From positions 186,001 through 250,000 of the forward strand of contig JAOCPU010000048.1 of the NCBI GenBank assembly GCA_035772785.1: DNA of 64,000 nucleotides. The letters run 5' to 3'. Position 1 is the first letter of the stretch. Every line of letters starts with the position of its first letter. Under the pieces are notes generated by a model. It made no database searches. It was not told where the DNA came from and saw only the letters and a list, made by a program, of their open reading frames with translations. Positions 45,869-58,105 of the stretch are shown one piece after another. Position numbers and translations under genes: made by a program. The DNA comes from Phlebiopsis flavidoalba (Eukaryota; Basidiomycota; Agaricomycetes; Polyporales; Phanerochaetaceae).

Positions 45869-47978
45869 GCCCAACGGACCTGGGTTGGAAAGGAGATCAC
45901 CCCTGGACAGCTCGGCCTCATCAACCATGGCGGTCTTCCGAAACTATTGACCCGTCCGGGACGATACCCTGGATTCCCCCTTCGTAACTGGTGGGCTCGC
46001 ACGTGGTGTGGGACCAAAGGACGTAAGTGGGACGGTACATCTGAATTAGCGTGCGAATACTCACTTTTGTGTCAGTGTCGGATACGGTTATATCCTTCCA
46101 AGGTCTCACAGTCGTGCAGGTATCACAGAATCAGGTCGGTGCAGTCCGCATTGTGGGTCGTGCGACTTACTGAATGTGTCCTTGTGTCGTTCGCAGGCAG
46201 CTGTGGTGTCTGATCCCCAGGTATGGTTTCATTGCAATGTATACATCACAGCAAATGCTGAACTCTCTATTAGAATCAAATTTTCGTGATCAAGAACTCG
46301 GGTTTTGTAGCATATGCTGTGGAAGGTTCATACGACGTGCTCGCTATCGTGGATCAGACCCACCTTTCACACGCCATCAAGGACAAGAGACCACCGGCGT
46401 GACGCTTGGATGGTACGTCGGCCCTGCAAAATCGAAGTGACACGCGGACTGAGATGTCTTACCTTGTTTAGGACCGACGATATCACCATGCCAAGTGCGG
46501 TCAGTGGACAAAAACGCGACTATGTGGTTGCGCTTTTGTGAGTACACCTCCGACCCATGCCCCCGACAATGTTTTTTGCTAAACGAACGAATAGCCTCAA
46601 TATTCCCGCGAACAACTGTGCCATCCTGCAGAAAGGCGATGACTTGGAGCTTCTGCCTGCTGGTCAACATTATATCACCAACACCCGAACGTGACCACCT
46701 GCGCGGCATGTATACTCTTGGAGAGAACCAGAAGGAGATGCCGACAAAAGGACATGTAAGTACGTCTCGTCGCACCCGGAGCTTCCTTCTGACCTCCTGT
46801 TAGCTTCACTCGGGATCAAGTCCCTGTCAGCCTGACAATCTATCTGAAATGGTAAGCGCGATGCCTTCGAGGATCGGTTGCATTATATTGACACATTTTA
46901 GGCAACTCACAGAGCCTCTGAAGGTACGCTCGGCGATGCCTAAAGAGAATGAGCCCTAACGTGTGTTTTTAGCTGGCAACTCATGGCTACAACACGAACA
47001 CACTCCTTACGATGCCTTGCGGGACAAGACTCAGTCGATCCTCACCCAAATCGTCGCACACTGTAAGCAATTAGCACTGTATGAGCGTCCCCGAGTGCTC
47101 ATTAGAATTGGCTTGTAGTGGACTATAGCTCTATGGTCAAGCAGAGATCATTGGGGCCTGATATGGATGACGGCTCTGATGCTTCATCCGCTTTTCCTTG
47201 ACGCGCTCAGAGGACTCGTGCTATGGACGACCTGCACATGGGCTGCTCTGGATTATGGTATCATTTCTGAAGGATCTCGGTATGTCTTGCCGTCTGGTAC
47301 CTACGTTCCGTTGACTGACGCTCAGTGAAGCTGTCATTGACAGACAGTTCAAGGGAGAGATCGCGGCCACTATGGATAAGTTGACCACCAGGGCGCTACA
47401 AGCGCAAGTTGAGGCTGCGGTAAGTCAGTCGTCGTCGGTTTTGTGAATGCACTAGCTCATCTGCGACCTCCTAGAACGTTGTATAGGAGGGAGAACAGCT
47501 AACAACGTATCAAGCAGGAAGAGGGCTCGACTCGCTGTTGCTCGTGTTAAGGCGGAAGCACGGAATGTGAGCCTCTCTAGATCAGTCTTCGCGCGGCTCT
47601 TATTAACGCGCCGTTATAGACACAAGCGGATGCAGATGCATATAGCGTTGTCGCAGCAAGCAAAGGCACAGGCTCAGAGCTTCAGATCGAAGCCAGAGGC
47701 ACATCAGCCAAGGCAACGCGGCTGGCCGCGGAGGCTGAAAGTTCAGAGGCGGTCAGAGTGAAGGCGGAAGCGAAGCCAGACGCCAGCGTTCTCGACCAGT
47801 TCGCCGCTCGGGAGATGGGAGGCTCAGGAGGACCGAAGTTGCGCGTGTCAAGGCCTTCGGCTCCAGGGACTGTCTTCGTACCGACTGAGGGTATGGGAGC
47901 CCAAATGGGAGCGCCATGGCTACCGGGCTGGCAGCGTCGATGGGGGCTGACTCAAGGAGGGGGGCGATGTACATTTAA
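45869..47978 (+). CDS. Flotillin-like SPFH / Band 7 domain protein
   Basis: This is a membrane-microdomain scaffold of the stomatin/prohibitin/flotillin superfamily; fungal members associate with membranes through the N-terminal SPFH domain and oligomerise through coiled coil. Blocks in order: GKEITPGQLGLINHGGLPKL (about 45885), GRYPGFPLRNWWARTW, VISFQGLTVVQVSQNQ (about 46086), AAVVSDPQ (46199), NSGFVAYAVEGSYDVLAIVD (about 46300), NIPANNCAILQKGDDLELLP (about 46600), LRGMYTLGENQKEMPTK (about 46699), FTRDQVPVSLTIYLKW (about 46805), QLTEPLK, LATHGYNT, RDKTQSILTQIVAH (about 47020), LDYSSMVKQRS (about 47120), TRAMDDLHM, and VIDRQFKGEIAATMDKLTTR (about 47333). An Ala/Glu-rich coiled coil (TRLAAEAES, VRVKAEA) follows, and FVPTEGMGAQMG closes the tail. 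At least ten introns of 45-65 bp are visible. After frame correction the stop is TAA at 47976. The 5' end is uncertain. Confidence 0.93.
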
Positions 47979-48217
47979 AATCTGGACGTGTTTCTAAACT
48001 GTCACCATTCTTTTGTGTTTGATAACCCTTATATGCAATCTCTTTCCGGACTCATTTACTTACACTATACTCACACTTATCCCATATACCGAGAAGTATA
48101 CCCAATATTATCCCGCACCAACTTCCAAGCGGCGGACCGTTACTTGCTTCACAATTGCGTGACGGGCTACACACTAGTCGTGACCTAACTCGTCTGCAAT
48201 CGTCGACAGAATTATCA

Positions 48218-49240
48218 ATGTTAACCACCTCCGCCATTGTCTGCAAACCAAACCGACAAGATGGTCGTATACGAAACGACGAAGATGCGACCAAATAACT
48301 ATTGTATATCGAAGCTTGGGACTAGAGTGTACTGGTGTCTGCCAGGTATTGGCTTTTGGTGAGTCTGAGGTTTCTTGAGTCACCGTTTCACTGCTATCCA
48401 CCCGCTGAAAAAGACTCCCTCGGTGTTGTGTCTAGGTCAGACTGTTTCGCTAGCCTCATTATCCGGTCCATTGGAAGTCAGGCAAAACCAAGAGATTCCG
48501 TCACACGCAACACTCGAAATATCTATACGACCTCTTGCGTCTAGTCCCTGGCACCGAATCACGCGCACTATCGCGACTACCCTCAAGGCAGTCCTCAGTC
48601 CTTCCTTGTTTCTATCACATCATCCTCGTACGCTCGTCAAATTGTCGGGTCAGGCCCTATGCGGAAGCCGAATCTGGTAGCGGGACCGGCTTGGGCCATG
48701 TCGGACGAGGGTGGCAACGCAAGTCTTGTGGCCAGTCTCGTCAACGCCTGCAGCGCTGCCCTCATCAATGGCAGGCTCTGTAGCCCATGAAAGGCGTATA
48801 GTATTGCGCTGTCGCAGTCGGTCGCTTGCCAATAAAGTCGACACCCGGCGAACGCACACGATGGTCACTTGGGACCCTCGCCCGAAGTGGAACACTTCTC
48901 ATCCCTAGTCGGCGGAGGATGCTTCGTCTTCCATGTTCTCGTATCGGCGTTGCAGCCTTCACAAACCTCAGAAAAGCGTCTCCGACGTACCCCCTGCTGC
49001 ATTGATATGGACAAACTACTAAGCCGCAAAGTCCGGGGCGCGATCGAGGATTCTGAGTTTTGCGCAGGCGGAGGACCTGATGCTCCGGGCCATGGCAGGA
49101 GCAAAGCAGGTCTGGAGAGCACTCAAAAGGGGAGGTCTCATCCAACATGAGCAGAGACTGAAGAGATGAAGACTCCCCTCCCGAAAAGCCGTCACGAAAC
49201 CCCATCACCTGAGGTAGACGATGACGAGATGGAAATTTAG
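48218..49240 (+). CDS. RRP46: RNA exosome subunit RRP46 (RNase PH-like)
   Basis: This is a non-catalytic ring subunit of the eukaryotic exosome, which degrades and processes RNA 3'-5' in nucleus and cytoplasm. The start MLTTSAIVCKPNRQDGRIRN at 48218 gives the typical RxDGR opening, followed across frames by RPITI...SLGRVYWSA. Next are VSLASLSGPLEVRQNQEIPS (about 48434), ATLEISIRPLAS, SLFLSHHPRTLV (about 48608), SLVNACSAALING (about 48735), an HLGPSPEEVEHFSSLVGGGC-like block (about 48870), CFVFHVLVSALQPSQTS (about 48930), and FAQAEDLMLRAMAGAKQVWR (about 49060). The acidic tail ends PEVDDDEMEI then TAG at 49238. Size fits the family. At least one intron (about 48359-48411) and several one-base shifts are present. 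It lies 240 bp after the flotillin-like stop on the same strand. Confidence 0.85.
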
Positions 49241-51860
49241 CATATGGTGCGTTTCGCGTTTCCATTCATCTAGCAATACGCTGATACCCTTTAGATGCAC
49301 TATACATTAATGTAATAATGCAACCTCAAACAGACTCTACGTGTAGCGTGAATTTTTCCTGCGCGTTTGTCCTATCTGTTGTGTGCTTGCGAACGGTCGC
49401 GTTGAACTGTACAATGCGTCACTGACTTCTGTACGTCCTCAGCGCACATGATGGACGTCTTTGGTCTCTTGGCTCACATAACATTTCCATGTTCCCCAGC
49501 CGCGGCGGATGCGGTGATAAATGTTGACTCGAGAACAAGGAGTGCTGCCTTTCTTGGCACGGTGAGAAATAGACGTGGGAAGTGTCCACTTCCGCCACTA
49601 CCTACCTCTCAGTGGCCAGTAGCCCCGCTTCTCTTCGTGGTGCATACCACGGCGTGTGCTGTTACTCGCACGGCCCCTAAATGAAGAACCTCGACTACCG
49701 CCTCGATCCGTCTGCCTCCCGCACTGGATAAGATACGCGCGATTGAGGTTGAGATTTGCGCTTCCTCCTCTCCCTCTGCCTCGTTGCCGCAAGCAACACG
49801 TTACGCGTTCGACATGCTACACAAATCGAATCCGTCAGTATACTAGCGATGCCGAGTCAGTGTCCATATGACTTCTTGAGTGCGAGTAGGCATACACGAG
49901 GAACCGGCCAGCCCTGCTCACATTGTTCTTGTCGAAGTAAACGGTTGTACGTCACTCTACAGCTCCTGGCTGCAAGTATCTGGCTGTAGCAAAGCTTGCG
50001 AGAGATGCTCATCCGTGAAGTTGTGCTGTCAGGCTTCGCGTAGGAGGTCGACGGCAACCGTAGGCGCGAAGATAATTGCAAAGGTATCGTCATGTCAATA
50101 GCGCAATTGTACAGTATAAAAAAACCAAGGAATTCAGCCTCATCGTCGGCAGATTTTCAAAAACAGCCACATGCCGAAAATCACCCTTAGTGTACAATGG
50201 GAATCAAGAACGCTCGACACCGGGAAGCGGGAGCCTGTGGCCACTTCGTTTCTCATTCCACAACTTCCTCATATGGGCTTCAACAACAACCTCCACAGTG
50301 GTGTAGGCTCTGGAATGGGAATTCCTAGCGATCTACGGCTTTTTCAAGCTGCCTGCGCTCATATTCCTGTCTTTGCACTCGCTATATGCCCCTGACGCCC
50401 TGGTGGTTTGACCGTCGCGCCAACTCCGCATTGAAAACAGTTGAGACAGTTGGGTGAGCTGGCCGCTGTCTTTCTCTATGTTCGCTCGCCCCTTCTCCCT
50501 GGATAAGAAACCCATGGCCATTCTTTGCCAGTGTTCCCACCCCGCTACTCCTACATCCTTTCCTCACACACTCTGGCCAGAGGCCAAGCTGCCTGGCAAC
50601 GTAACCTGCTGTAGACCCAGTCAAGACCGAGCGCAAAGTGTGCGGCAGGTGGGTGTGTGTGGTGCCGTTACGTTGCGCGGTTCTGATTCCACCCGTGAGG
50701 TGGCTTGGATTGTCGGTAAGTGGGAAGACTCTTCCTTGGGGATGCACGCGACAAATAGATGGTTCCTCTTTCTTTTAGAGATACCTAGGATAGGAACTGA
50801 GTCGTGTGTGTGTTGAACTACCTTCCGGACTCCCCCTTGAGGTTAGTAGTTCCCTTCGTTGGCGGTGAATACGCAATGGTCTAAATCTTGAAAATCAGCC
50901 GTTAACCATAGACTCAAACAAAAGGGGGGAAGAGACCGAATTATATGCGGTCCGAAATTCTCGAACAAAACACGGCGTCCTTAACGGATGGAACACGCGA
51001 GCCGACATGTTCTCCCTTGTTCCATATTTCAATCATAGCGTCGCATCCACGCGGCATACCCAGCGGCGAGCGTCGCAGGCCCGCAGCATTCTTCGCTCGG
51101 TTCCGTTCCGTCCTTGGTAAGCCGTTAATAGTGGGTCGGACAGATTGTCGGCGACATCGTCCTGCCTACTACAACGGTCGTCAGCCTTGGGCAACTTTCG
51201 GCTATGCATCGCGTGAAGCGCCCTGGGAATGGACCTCGTGGCCTGGGATGCGAGTACACTTAAATACACATCCGCGCGTCAACCTCTCGTCCCAGCCTGT
51301 TTCCGCCTTCCACTCGCATCCATTTCAACGCCTTGTCACGCAACTTGTCTGGGCTTTTGCTTGCCACATATGAGTAGATGCATGCGACACGATCTTGAGG
51401 TTGTCTTTGTCTCGTACCGTATTTCACAGGATTTGGACCTTCTATTGCCCGATGTGTAGATTCTTGGAGAACGCGTAGACACCGACCACGATTCATCTTC
51501 TCCGACTGGATGTGGCGTAACCTGAGGCGGAACACTTGTTATGGCGACACGGGCCCTGGTGCCCTCGAAATCAGGTCCACTCCTAATTCGCATGTCTCCT
51601 ACTCAGCTCGTGGCTCTATGGGATACGTGTTTTCTGACATCGTTTGTGGTGGCTCTCGGTCATTCAGGAGTCCCGCTCTTCGCCACAATTCGCGCCGGAG
51701 TGGGGGTGGGGACCCAACCCTCGGAAGGGGCGGCGCCGCCGTATCGGAATCGTTCATCTCCTAGCGGGGTCAACATGGGTACGGCACCTACGCCTGTATC
51801 GTCAACACACTCCTATAGAAAGCGACACTTCTTAGATCGCAGTAGTGGGTAGCGCGTATG
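49241..51860. other. Stretch without a confident gene
   Basis: Several frames of 70-140 codons occur on both strands (for example 50171-50395 and 50945-51373 on +), some with protein-like composition, but none could be linked to a family or to convincing splice neighbours. Confidence 0.35.
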
Positions 51861-52672
51861 ACGTCGACCCGCAGTCGACATCGTTCTTGCTCACCTTCCT
51901 ACATCACGGGTTCGGGGAAGCGGGCGGATCAATGCCGCCTCCCGCCATCCCGCATCATCCCATCGCCATCGCACATCAACCCCCCCGCCCACCGCGCTCC
52001 GTCCGCCTCCCCGAGCACCACGGGTCTGGCTCACCTCGCGTCTGATGTTCGATGCTCTGTGTCCGTTCTACGGGAACCCTGAACGCAACCACCTCCTCGG
52101 ACACGCTGCTCGCCGGTGTGCCCTTCTGTGTTCGACTCTCCGACGCTGGACGTTCGACATCAGCATTCCTCTGCGCTCACTCACACCCACGCGCGCCCAT
52201 CTGGGCTCTTGTGCTTCTGGACGCGCTCCCACCCCGCCTTGGCGCCCTCTGAGATGGGGGGCCTTGTTCTGCTCAAGCTGCCGATGCCCGCGGGTGCCGT
52301 TGTCCCAGTGACGACTGCGAACGCGGTCGAGATCTGCGCTGGCTGGTGCCCCAGCCGCTGTCCACGCCGCGCGCGCTTCTGCGGAACGCACTGGGCTCGA
52401 GCCCCCGCGTCGTCCACGCATCGCGCATGACTGTGGGCCCCATGCCGGGGGGCCTGCCCGGTTACGTGAAGCCGAGCGTCCCCTTGTCCTCAGAGGGCCA
52501 GCCGCTGCTCGTGCTCGGTGATAGGCCTGGTCCCAAGGCTCCCCACACGTGTGTGTCGCACGTGGAGGCCTCCGTGAGTGAGTACCTTACCCTGGCTGAA
52601 GACTCTGCCTTGTGGTGGACGTTGTTGCTCCCCTTCCCGCGTGGGGTTTGGTATTGCCGGACTGCGAACTAG
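51861..52672 (+). CDS. GC-rich coding-like gene, unidentified
   Basis: Strongly GC-biased + strand sequence gives successive frame-shifted blocks: GAGGSMPPPAIPHHPIAIAH-like Pro-rich start (about 51910-51980), VPFCVRLSDAGRSTSAFLCA (about 52120-52180), PIWALVLLDALPPRLGAL (about 52198), VLLKLPMPAGAVVP (about 52264), RALLRNALGSSPRVVHAS (about 52370), GPMPGGLPGYVKPSVPLSS (about 52437) and CVSHVEASVSEYLTLAEDSA (about 52552-52612). The end near 52670 is followed by A-rich 3' sequence. It lies tail-to-tail with the HMG-box gene. No family recognised; no transmembrane segments obvious. Confidence 0.42.
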
Positions 52673-53183
52673 CGGACGGTCGAAAAAAAAAAGAATTACG
52701 GCCATCGTTCAAGCAAGCTTTCACTCTCGCGGTGTAAAATTGAAGCATCTATGCATTTTGGCAAAACGCACGCGAGAAATGAAAACGACTCGCTAAGCTA
52801 TTTACAAGAAGGGTAGTTATGCAATAAACAAGAAGGCGAAACCAAGAAATAACCGATAATAGTAAAGGTAAATGGGGATTGTCTTTGAGCTTTTTCCGGC
52901 CCACGGGGATATTGATACAACAGTACAGACACAACAGATAGACCGCCGCCGGCGAGTAGCAGGAGGAGGAAATACAGTAAGAGTTACAACAGCTTCAGGT
53001 GCAAGGTGAATGTGTCGCGCAAATGGCCGGCCGTGCGCGCGCCGTAGGCTCCAGCGCAGCGCGTGTGCAAGGGTCGAGTGTGGTGGTGGTAGGGTTGTGG
53101 CGTGGGTGTGTGATGTGGCGTATTCCGGGAGGGCTTAGCCCGTGACGTCACGGCTCGGCGCGCGCTCACAGAAGTACCGCGTT
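52673..53183. other. 3' intergenic region between convergent genes
   Basis: It contains an A11 run at about 52683 and AT-richer sequence consistent with two facing 3' UTRs. No gene seen. Confidence 0.5.
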
Positions 53184-54685
53184 TTAGGTGGGAACGGACG
53201 CCTCGAAGGACACGGCGCTAGGAAATCCCCTCAGTACGACGCGGGCGGGGCGCGCCGGCGCCCCGCAGGACGGGTACTCGAGCGCGAAGTCAGGGCGTCA
53301 TGTGCGCGAAGGCGGAGAGGGCGGTGGTGCTCGTATCCCTCGAAAAGTCGAAGGTGTACTCGAACTGCGAGGGGCGAGTGTGTGGGGTGGCGATCCGGGG
53401 CGCCGAGTGGGGCATGGGTGAGTAGATCACCTGATTTGTCGCTCGGTGTGACCCAGGCATGCTTGTCATCTGCGAGCTGAAGGAGTCGTAGAATTCCGAG
53501 TACTGGAGGTTCACGGGGTGTCGTCCATTGAGGAAAACATCTCGCTGGTGGTGATGGTGCATGACAGGGGAGACTGCTGCGAGGAGAAATTTGAAGCCGT
53601 CAAAACTGTGTCTGGATAGAGAGGCAGACCGTATGGGTCGCATTGTGGCGGTATCGGGGTCCGGCGATGTTGAACTGAAAGAGAATGTGGAGAAGTCCTG
53701 AAAAGGGGGGATCAGCTGAGTGGCACAATCTCACTCTCGCGTGGAAACATCTCTACGGAAAAAGGACAAAAGGATTGGTTTCAGTGAATGGCGTCGTAGT
53801 GGGTAAGGAGAGGAAGGGGTGGTACACAACGATCCGTCGGATTCGGAAGACTCGTAATCTGATTGCGACCCCGTTGTGGCGTTCGGTTCTGGCGTTGACG
53901 TTCGACGTCTCGGGCTGGCTGCTCATCGCGCGGAGCTTGGCGGAGGCGCTGGTGGCGGCGAGGAAGGAACGGCGGGTTCGAGTGCTCAGTGTCGGGCGCA
54001 GGCGCAGACGAGGACCGTCTGAAGCTGCGTGCGGTGATGGGTGTCCTCGAACCGCGTCACGATCTCGGGCACGTGGTTGGGCGGTCGAACTCTGCGATGG
54101 CCGCGTCGAGCTCGGCGCCCTTCTTGCCCTCGACGAGCAGCTCGGCGATCTTCTCGCACCGCTTGAGATCCTTTGGGCCGACCTCGCGCACCTTGCGTTT
54201 CTCCGCCGCCTTGCCCATGTGGTGTGCAGCGGGCGGAAGGCGTACTGGGGGAAACTTGCGCTTGTGCTCGTCGAGCGCGGCCTTGGCCTTGGAGTGCCAG
54301 ATCTGGCGCTCTTCGTGCGGAAGGTTCTGCCAGGTGAGTCCGATGATCTTCGAGAGCGTGCTGTGGTTGGTCTCGGGGGGGGACCCCCCCCCCCCTCGGA
54401 GGAGACGTGCTGGTTCTTGATGAAGGAGGAGCGGAAGAGGATGAACGCGTTGGGCGGGCGAGGTATGTGGTTCTCCGGCTTCTTCTTGGCGTGGGCGGCA
54501 CGGCGCGACGAGGAGGGGGCATCGGCGGTTGGGGGGGGAAGAGCATGGACTCGGCAGGAGGATCCTGGGGCGAGGGTGGGTCGAGGTAGGTGCCCAGGAG
54601 TGACGGTGGGTGCGAACGCGATGCGGGGGCTGAAGACGGCCTCCATCGAGGGAGACCTCTTGAGCTCTGGGCGCATCAGGCACAC
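53184..54685 (-). CDS. HMG-box transcription factor
   Basis: This is a sequence-specific DNA-binding regulator with a single HMG box of the MATA/SOX-like fungal type. The N-terminus near 54685 (MRPELKRSPSMEAVFSPRIA) is Pro/Ser-rich. The box reads ENHIPRPPNAFILFRSSFIK (about 54420-54500), NQHVSSE, then ETNHSTLSKIIGLTWQNLP (about 54316-54372), EERQIWHSKAKAALDEHKRK and FPQYAFRPLHT. The following helix-rich stretch contains KRKVREVGPKDLKRCEKIAE, LLVEGKKGAELDAAIAEFDR and HVPEIVTRFE (to about 54040). A low-complexity Ser/Pro region and a C-terminal exon follow (SLSRHSFDGFKF; VNLQYSEFYDSFSSQMTSMP), ending SFEASVPT then TAA at 53184 after frame correction. A G8-A-C12 block (54375-54395) interrupts the box between two conserved segments. 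Related basidiomycete HMG proteins act in mating, clamp formation and fruiting; that role is only inferred here. Confidence 0.92.
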
Positions 54686-57654
54686 TCATCAGCGACGCTG
54701 GGGGCGACGAGGAGAAGGATATGCGCGTACCTTTGGCTGCGTCTCGCTTCGAAACTCGCGTGCGTTGGGCCAGGCATGGCGACACGCATTTAGGGATCTG
54801 CAGGAGGCCTGCGACGCGGGGCGAATTGATAGGGGAGGAAGGAAGGGGTGTCGCAAAAGAGGACATGGCGGGGGTGATTACATACAACTATATACGCAAG
54901 GTCAGATTGCTTGTGGGACAACATGGGTCGAACTCCGATGCGAGCATGGCCAACCAATCCTTCCATAACGAGGCGGTGTGTGGATTCTCCCCCCATCACT
55001 CGTGGTCATAGGGCCAATCGCCCCGCATACCGTTGCGTCCCATCACTCGCGCTCCCTCGACCCACCGAGCGTATGCAGCACATCACGCCCAGAACAAGGG
55101 CATTCGCACGCAGAACAGAGTTCACAAAAATAGCCTCCGCGTTCGCCTATCTCGAGGGGTGCGTGCTATTACATACGCGCGTCCATTCGTGCACAACAAT
55201 GCGTGAATCACGTATGTAACTCGATGCACTATTCTGTATGCCGGCCAGCGGCGGCGTCGGGGGGTTCTGTGTTTACGAGAGATCCCACTGCGAGAGCAAC
55301 ACCCAGAGCGATGGTTTCTGGGCAGCGAGGAGCGGGCGCGCAGGGGCGCAGGGAAGGTGGATGGCAGAGGGTGAGACGAGCGCCATGCGTATGCCGACTC
55401 GCGGGGGTAATTCCGCACGTCGGCTTAAACCCGCGCGCCATGGACTGCATCTTCACAAGACCTGGGGGGGGGGGGGGCCCGTGCAGGATAAGCCCGCATC
55501 TCAATCATCCGAACCATCTTCCATGGGGGCCATAGAACCTCGATGACGACCCATGCCTCCCGTCGTACGACGCCAGTCAGCCCGTGATCGGTGTCCTGCA
55601 CGCACGCTGAATATTTTGTGCATTTTGCCGCACGACCGCGCCGGGCCGCAGGGTGGCGGCGGCGGTGGCCCTCCGGGCGCCTGGCTAGTAGCTATCAACA
55701 AGGATCAGACGGAGCGCATGATGCGGAAGCCAGGCCCAGAGTCTGATCGCCGATGATCGATCCTGGGCAGGGCCGACATACGATGCTTCCGGTCCCGCTG
55801 CAACATATGCGGATTCAGCAACCTCAAAGGCGAGGAGTGATGCATGCCCCACAGCGGGCAGGAGCTCCCAGCGCACCTGGCGACAACCTTGTCCCCTCCC
55901 AAGGCAGCCCTTGTACTCGCAATCTTGGATCTGCAATCTCGCTCAGATAGCGCTATATCCGCTGAGATTGGGGGCGATGATCCAACCCACGAAAACACGT
56001 TCACGGTGGGGCGTGACCGTGCTCATCCTCGCGCGATCTCCACAGGGGTGGGACGGCAATGAGCAGTCATCCTACCGTGTTCTCACCCCCAGCTCTTACG
56101 AGAGACTGCTTAATTCCAGCTCGGGCGGAGCCCAACAGTAGCTCACATGGCCGAAAGGCAATTTGGGGTGGGTTTTTTGAGTTATCAGATAGGTCGCTCT
56201 GCCATACCATACCGAACGCATGCTGTTCCCATACAAGGTCACCGGGTCTGTGGCTTCTGACGCCATAGCTCCTGCACAGGGTAGATACCAGTGGCCGATA
56301 CCGCAGCTCTATGAGGCAGTCGTTGTATCTTGACGGGTGCAGAGGGTCGCTCGGGTCGTTGGAGTCGAACAGTCTCTCTGAGAAAGCATCACCACATCCA
56401 AATGACGGCCCGCCTGCGTACTGAACTGGTCGGAGTGCGGCGGAAGGGCGAGCAAGCTTTCAAACACGTCCCTCGCTGCGACCATCACAATTAAACCGCC
56501 AGCTCGACGACTTCTAGCACCGCGAAGGCGCGTTCTGCAGCTTCGACGTGCGAGCCGTCAGACGCGGATCGACCTTCATCCGCCCCACGTCGCCGGCGAA
56601 CAGGCAAGGCAGCAGAAAAGCCCTGCGCGTCGCAGCGCCGGGGCTTCGTTCAGTTTTCGCCCTGCCAACAGGGCGCGTTCACCCACAGCCGGACGAAGCG
56701 TGTCCCGAGGCTGTGAGGAGAACTTTGAGCAGCCGCACAGCTTTTTTGAGGATACACGCACGCGCAGCCGCTGCCCGACGCCGGCACAGCGTGCTGGTGG
56801 CGTTCTTGGTGCGTTCATTTCCGACAGCCCCGAGGGTGGAGAGCAGTCGAGACCATGCGGGTCGCGTCGTTGGGAGGGGTTGAGAGTCGGCTCAGCTTGG
56901 TGGAGCTGCCACGTACGCCTGATAGTACTCATTAATTTTTAGAACGAGTAACCCAGCAGCGAGGGACGCACCAACCCATTTTCCTTCGCATACAGGTCGA
57001 CCGCCTCCCCCCCCCCCCGTAGCCCTCCCGCCGAGCGTCGATCCGGCCCGCGCCCACCTTCCATCCCATGGGCCTAGTCTAATCCGCGCTTGGACCGCCA
57101 AGCACCCCCGGGCGGCGGGCCCCCCCCCCCCCCCCCGTCGGGACCTCACGACCACCCCCCCCCACGACATAAAAATACTAACAAATGAATAACAATTTGC
57201 CCTCGATAATACTAGACTGCAGCCCACCCAGCTATAGCTCTTGTACCCAGACGGGCGCGAGCTCATTTACCGCTGCCCGACGGCACGGCAGGGGACGCCT
57301 AGGATAAGGCACACGGCAGCCTGCGGGAATCGTTGTAGGTCGTATCGTGGACAACTGGACGACGCACCGAATTTTCCGCGGTACTCACGGCCGCAATCTT
57401 TTCGCTTCGAAGGTGGTCCGGGCGGGCCGCTGACGACTACGGCGGAACATATGTCATGATACGAAAATCTCTTGTTTCTTCATTGCAAGTACCGGACAGG
57501 CATGGTCCACAAAGCCCGTACGACCGTACACGTGTATCAGAAACCCACTACCGACATCGGCCCACCTGCGCACCGCCTACGAACACGCCGTTAGCCAGCC
57601 AAAAAAAAACCCCAAACCGCCCGCGGGGGCAAGCGACAGGCACCTTTGAACCCG
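54686..57654. other. Intergenic and low-complexity stretch, no confident gene
   Basis: Coding-like + strand pieces occur around 55750-56280 (for example ASGPAATYADSATSKARSDA and PSSYERLLNSSSGGAQQ) and 56548-56940, but they cannot be joined or identified. G/C homopolymers lie at 55463-55478, 57007-57019 and 57120-57137. The upstream regulatory region of the HMG-box gene must lie at its left end. Confidence 0.35.
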
Positions 57655-58105
57655 CTAGGCCGAGGGGGGGGTGGGTACACATAGCGTCCGCCTCGATCCT
57701 CAACCTTCATCTCCGGCGAGACAAACCGCTGCGCCGACGATCATCGTCGCCGCAGGCCTCACGTCGCCGAAGACCTCCTGACCGCGGCGCCGACGCGCTC
57801 TCCGCGTCCTCGTTTCCGCGCCCCCACGAACATCCGCACGCGCAGTGATGTCCTCGCGCCGCCGCCGACGGCGCAACACCGCTGGCCGGGCACGATCTCG
57901 GCGAGCGTCGCCTGCGTCTGCTTGCCGTACGCGCACTCCGGGTGCCAGCAGCGCGCCGGATGTAGCCTCTCCGGCGTGGGGTCGATACACGGAGGGTCGT
58001 GCCGGAGACGAAGATGAACGGTCCGCGGCGCACGGCGCGCGAGTATCCGAACTGGGCTTCGTTACGGGTTTCCGGTCTGGAAGTTTTTTCTGGGCGGTCG
58101 GTCAT
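57655..58105 (-). CDS. RidA / YjgF family protein
   Basis: Family members hydrolyse reactive enamine/imine intermediates from amino-acid metabolism; some have been called L-PSP endoribonucleases. The ATG at 58105 gives MTDRPEKTSRPETRNEAQFG, then YSRAVRRGPFIFVSGTT, the conserved first beta strand of the fold. Subsequent segments alternate between two frames: AGEATSGAL, QADATLAEIV-like, RREDITRVRMFVGARKR-like, and the diagnostic FGDVRPAATMIVGAA near 57745. A terminal FVSPEMKVE precedes the C-rich end. The expected length (about 130-150 aa) fits. The usual RPA-containing loop with the substrate-binding arginine is visible. The stop near 57655 is approximate because the last codons run through a C8 homopolymer. 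Confidence 0.85.

Noticed and set aside
53685..54968. Longest open frame in the window, 427 codons on the + strand
   Set aside because: It is the antisense shadow of the HMG-box gene; its GC-rich codons lack stops but it has no domain, while the minus strand shows an unmistakable HMG box.
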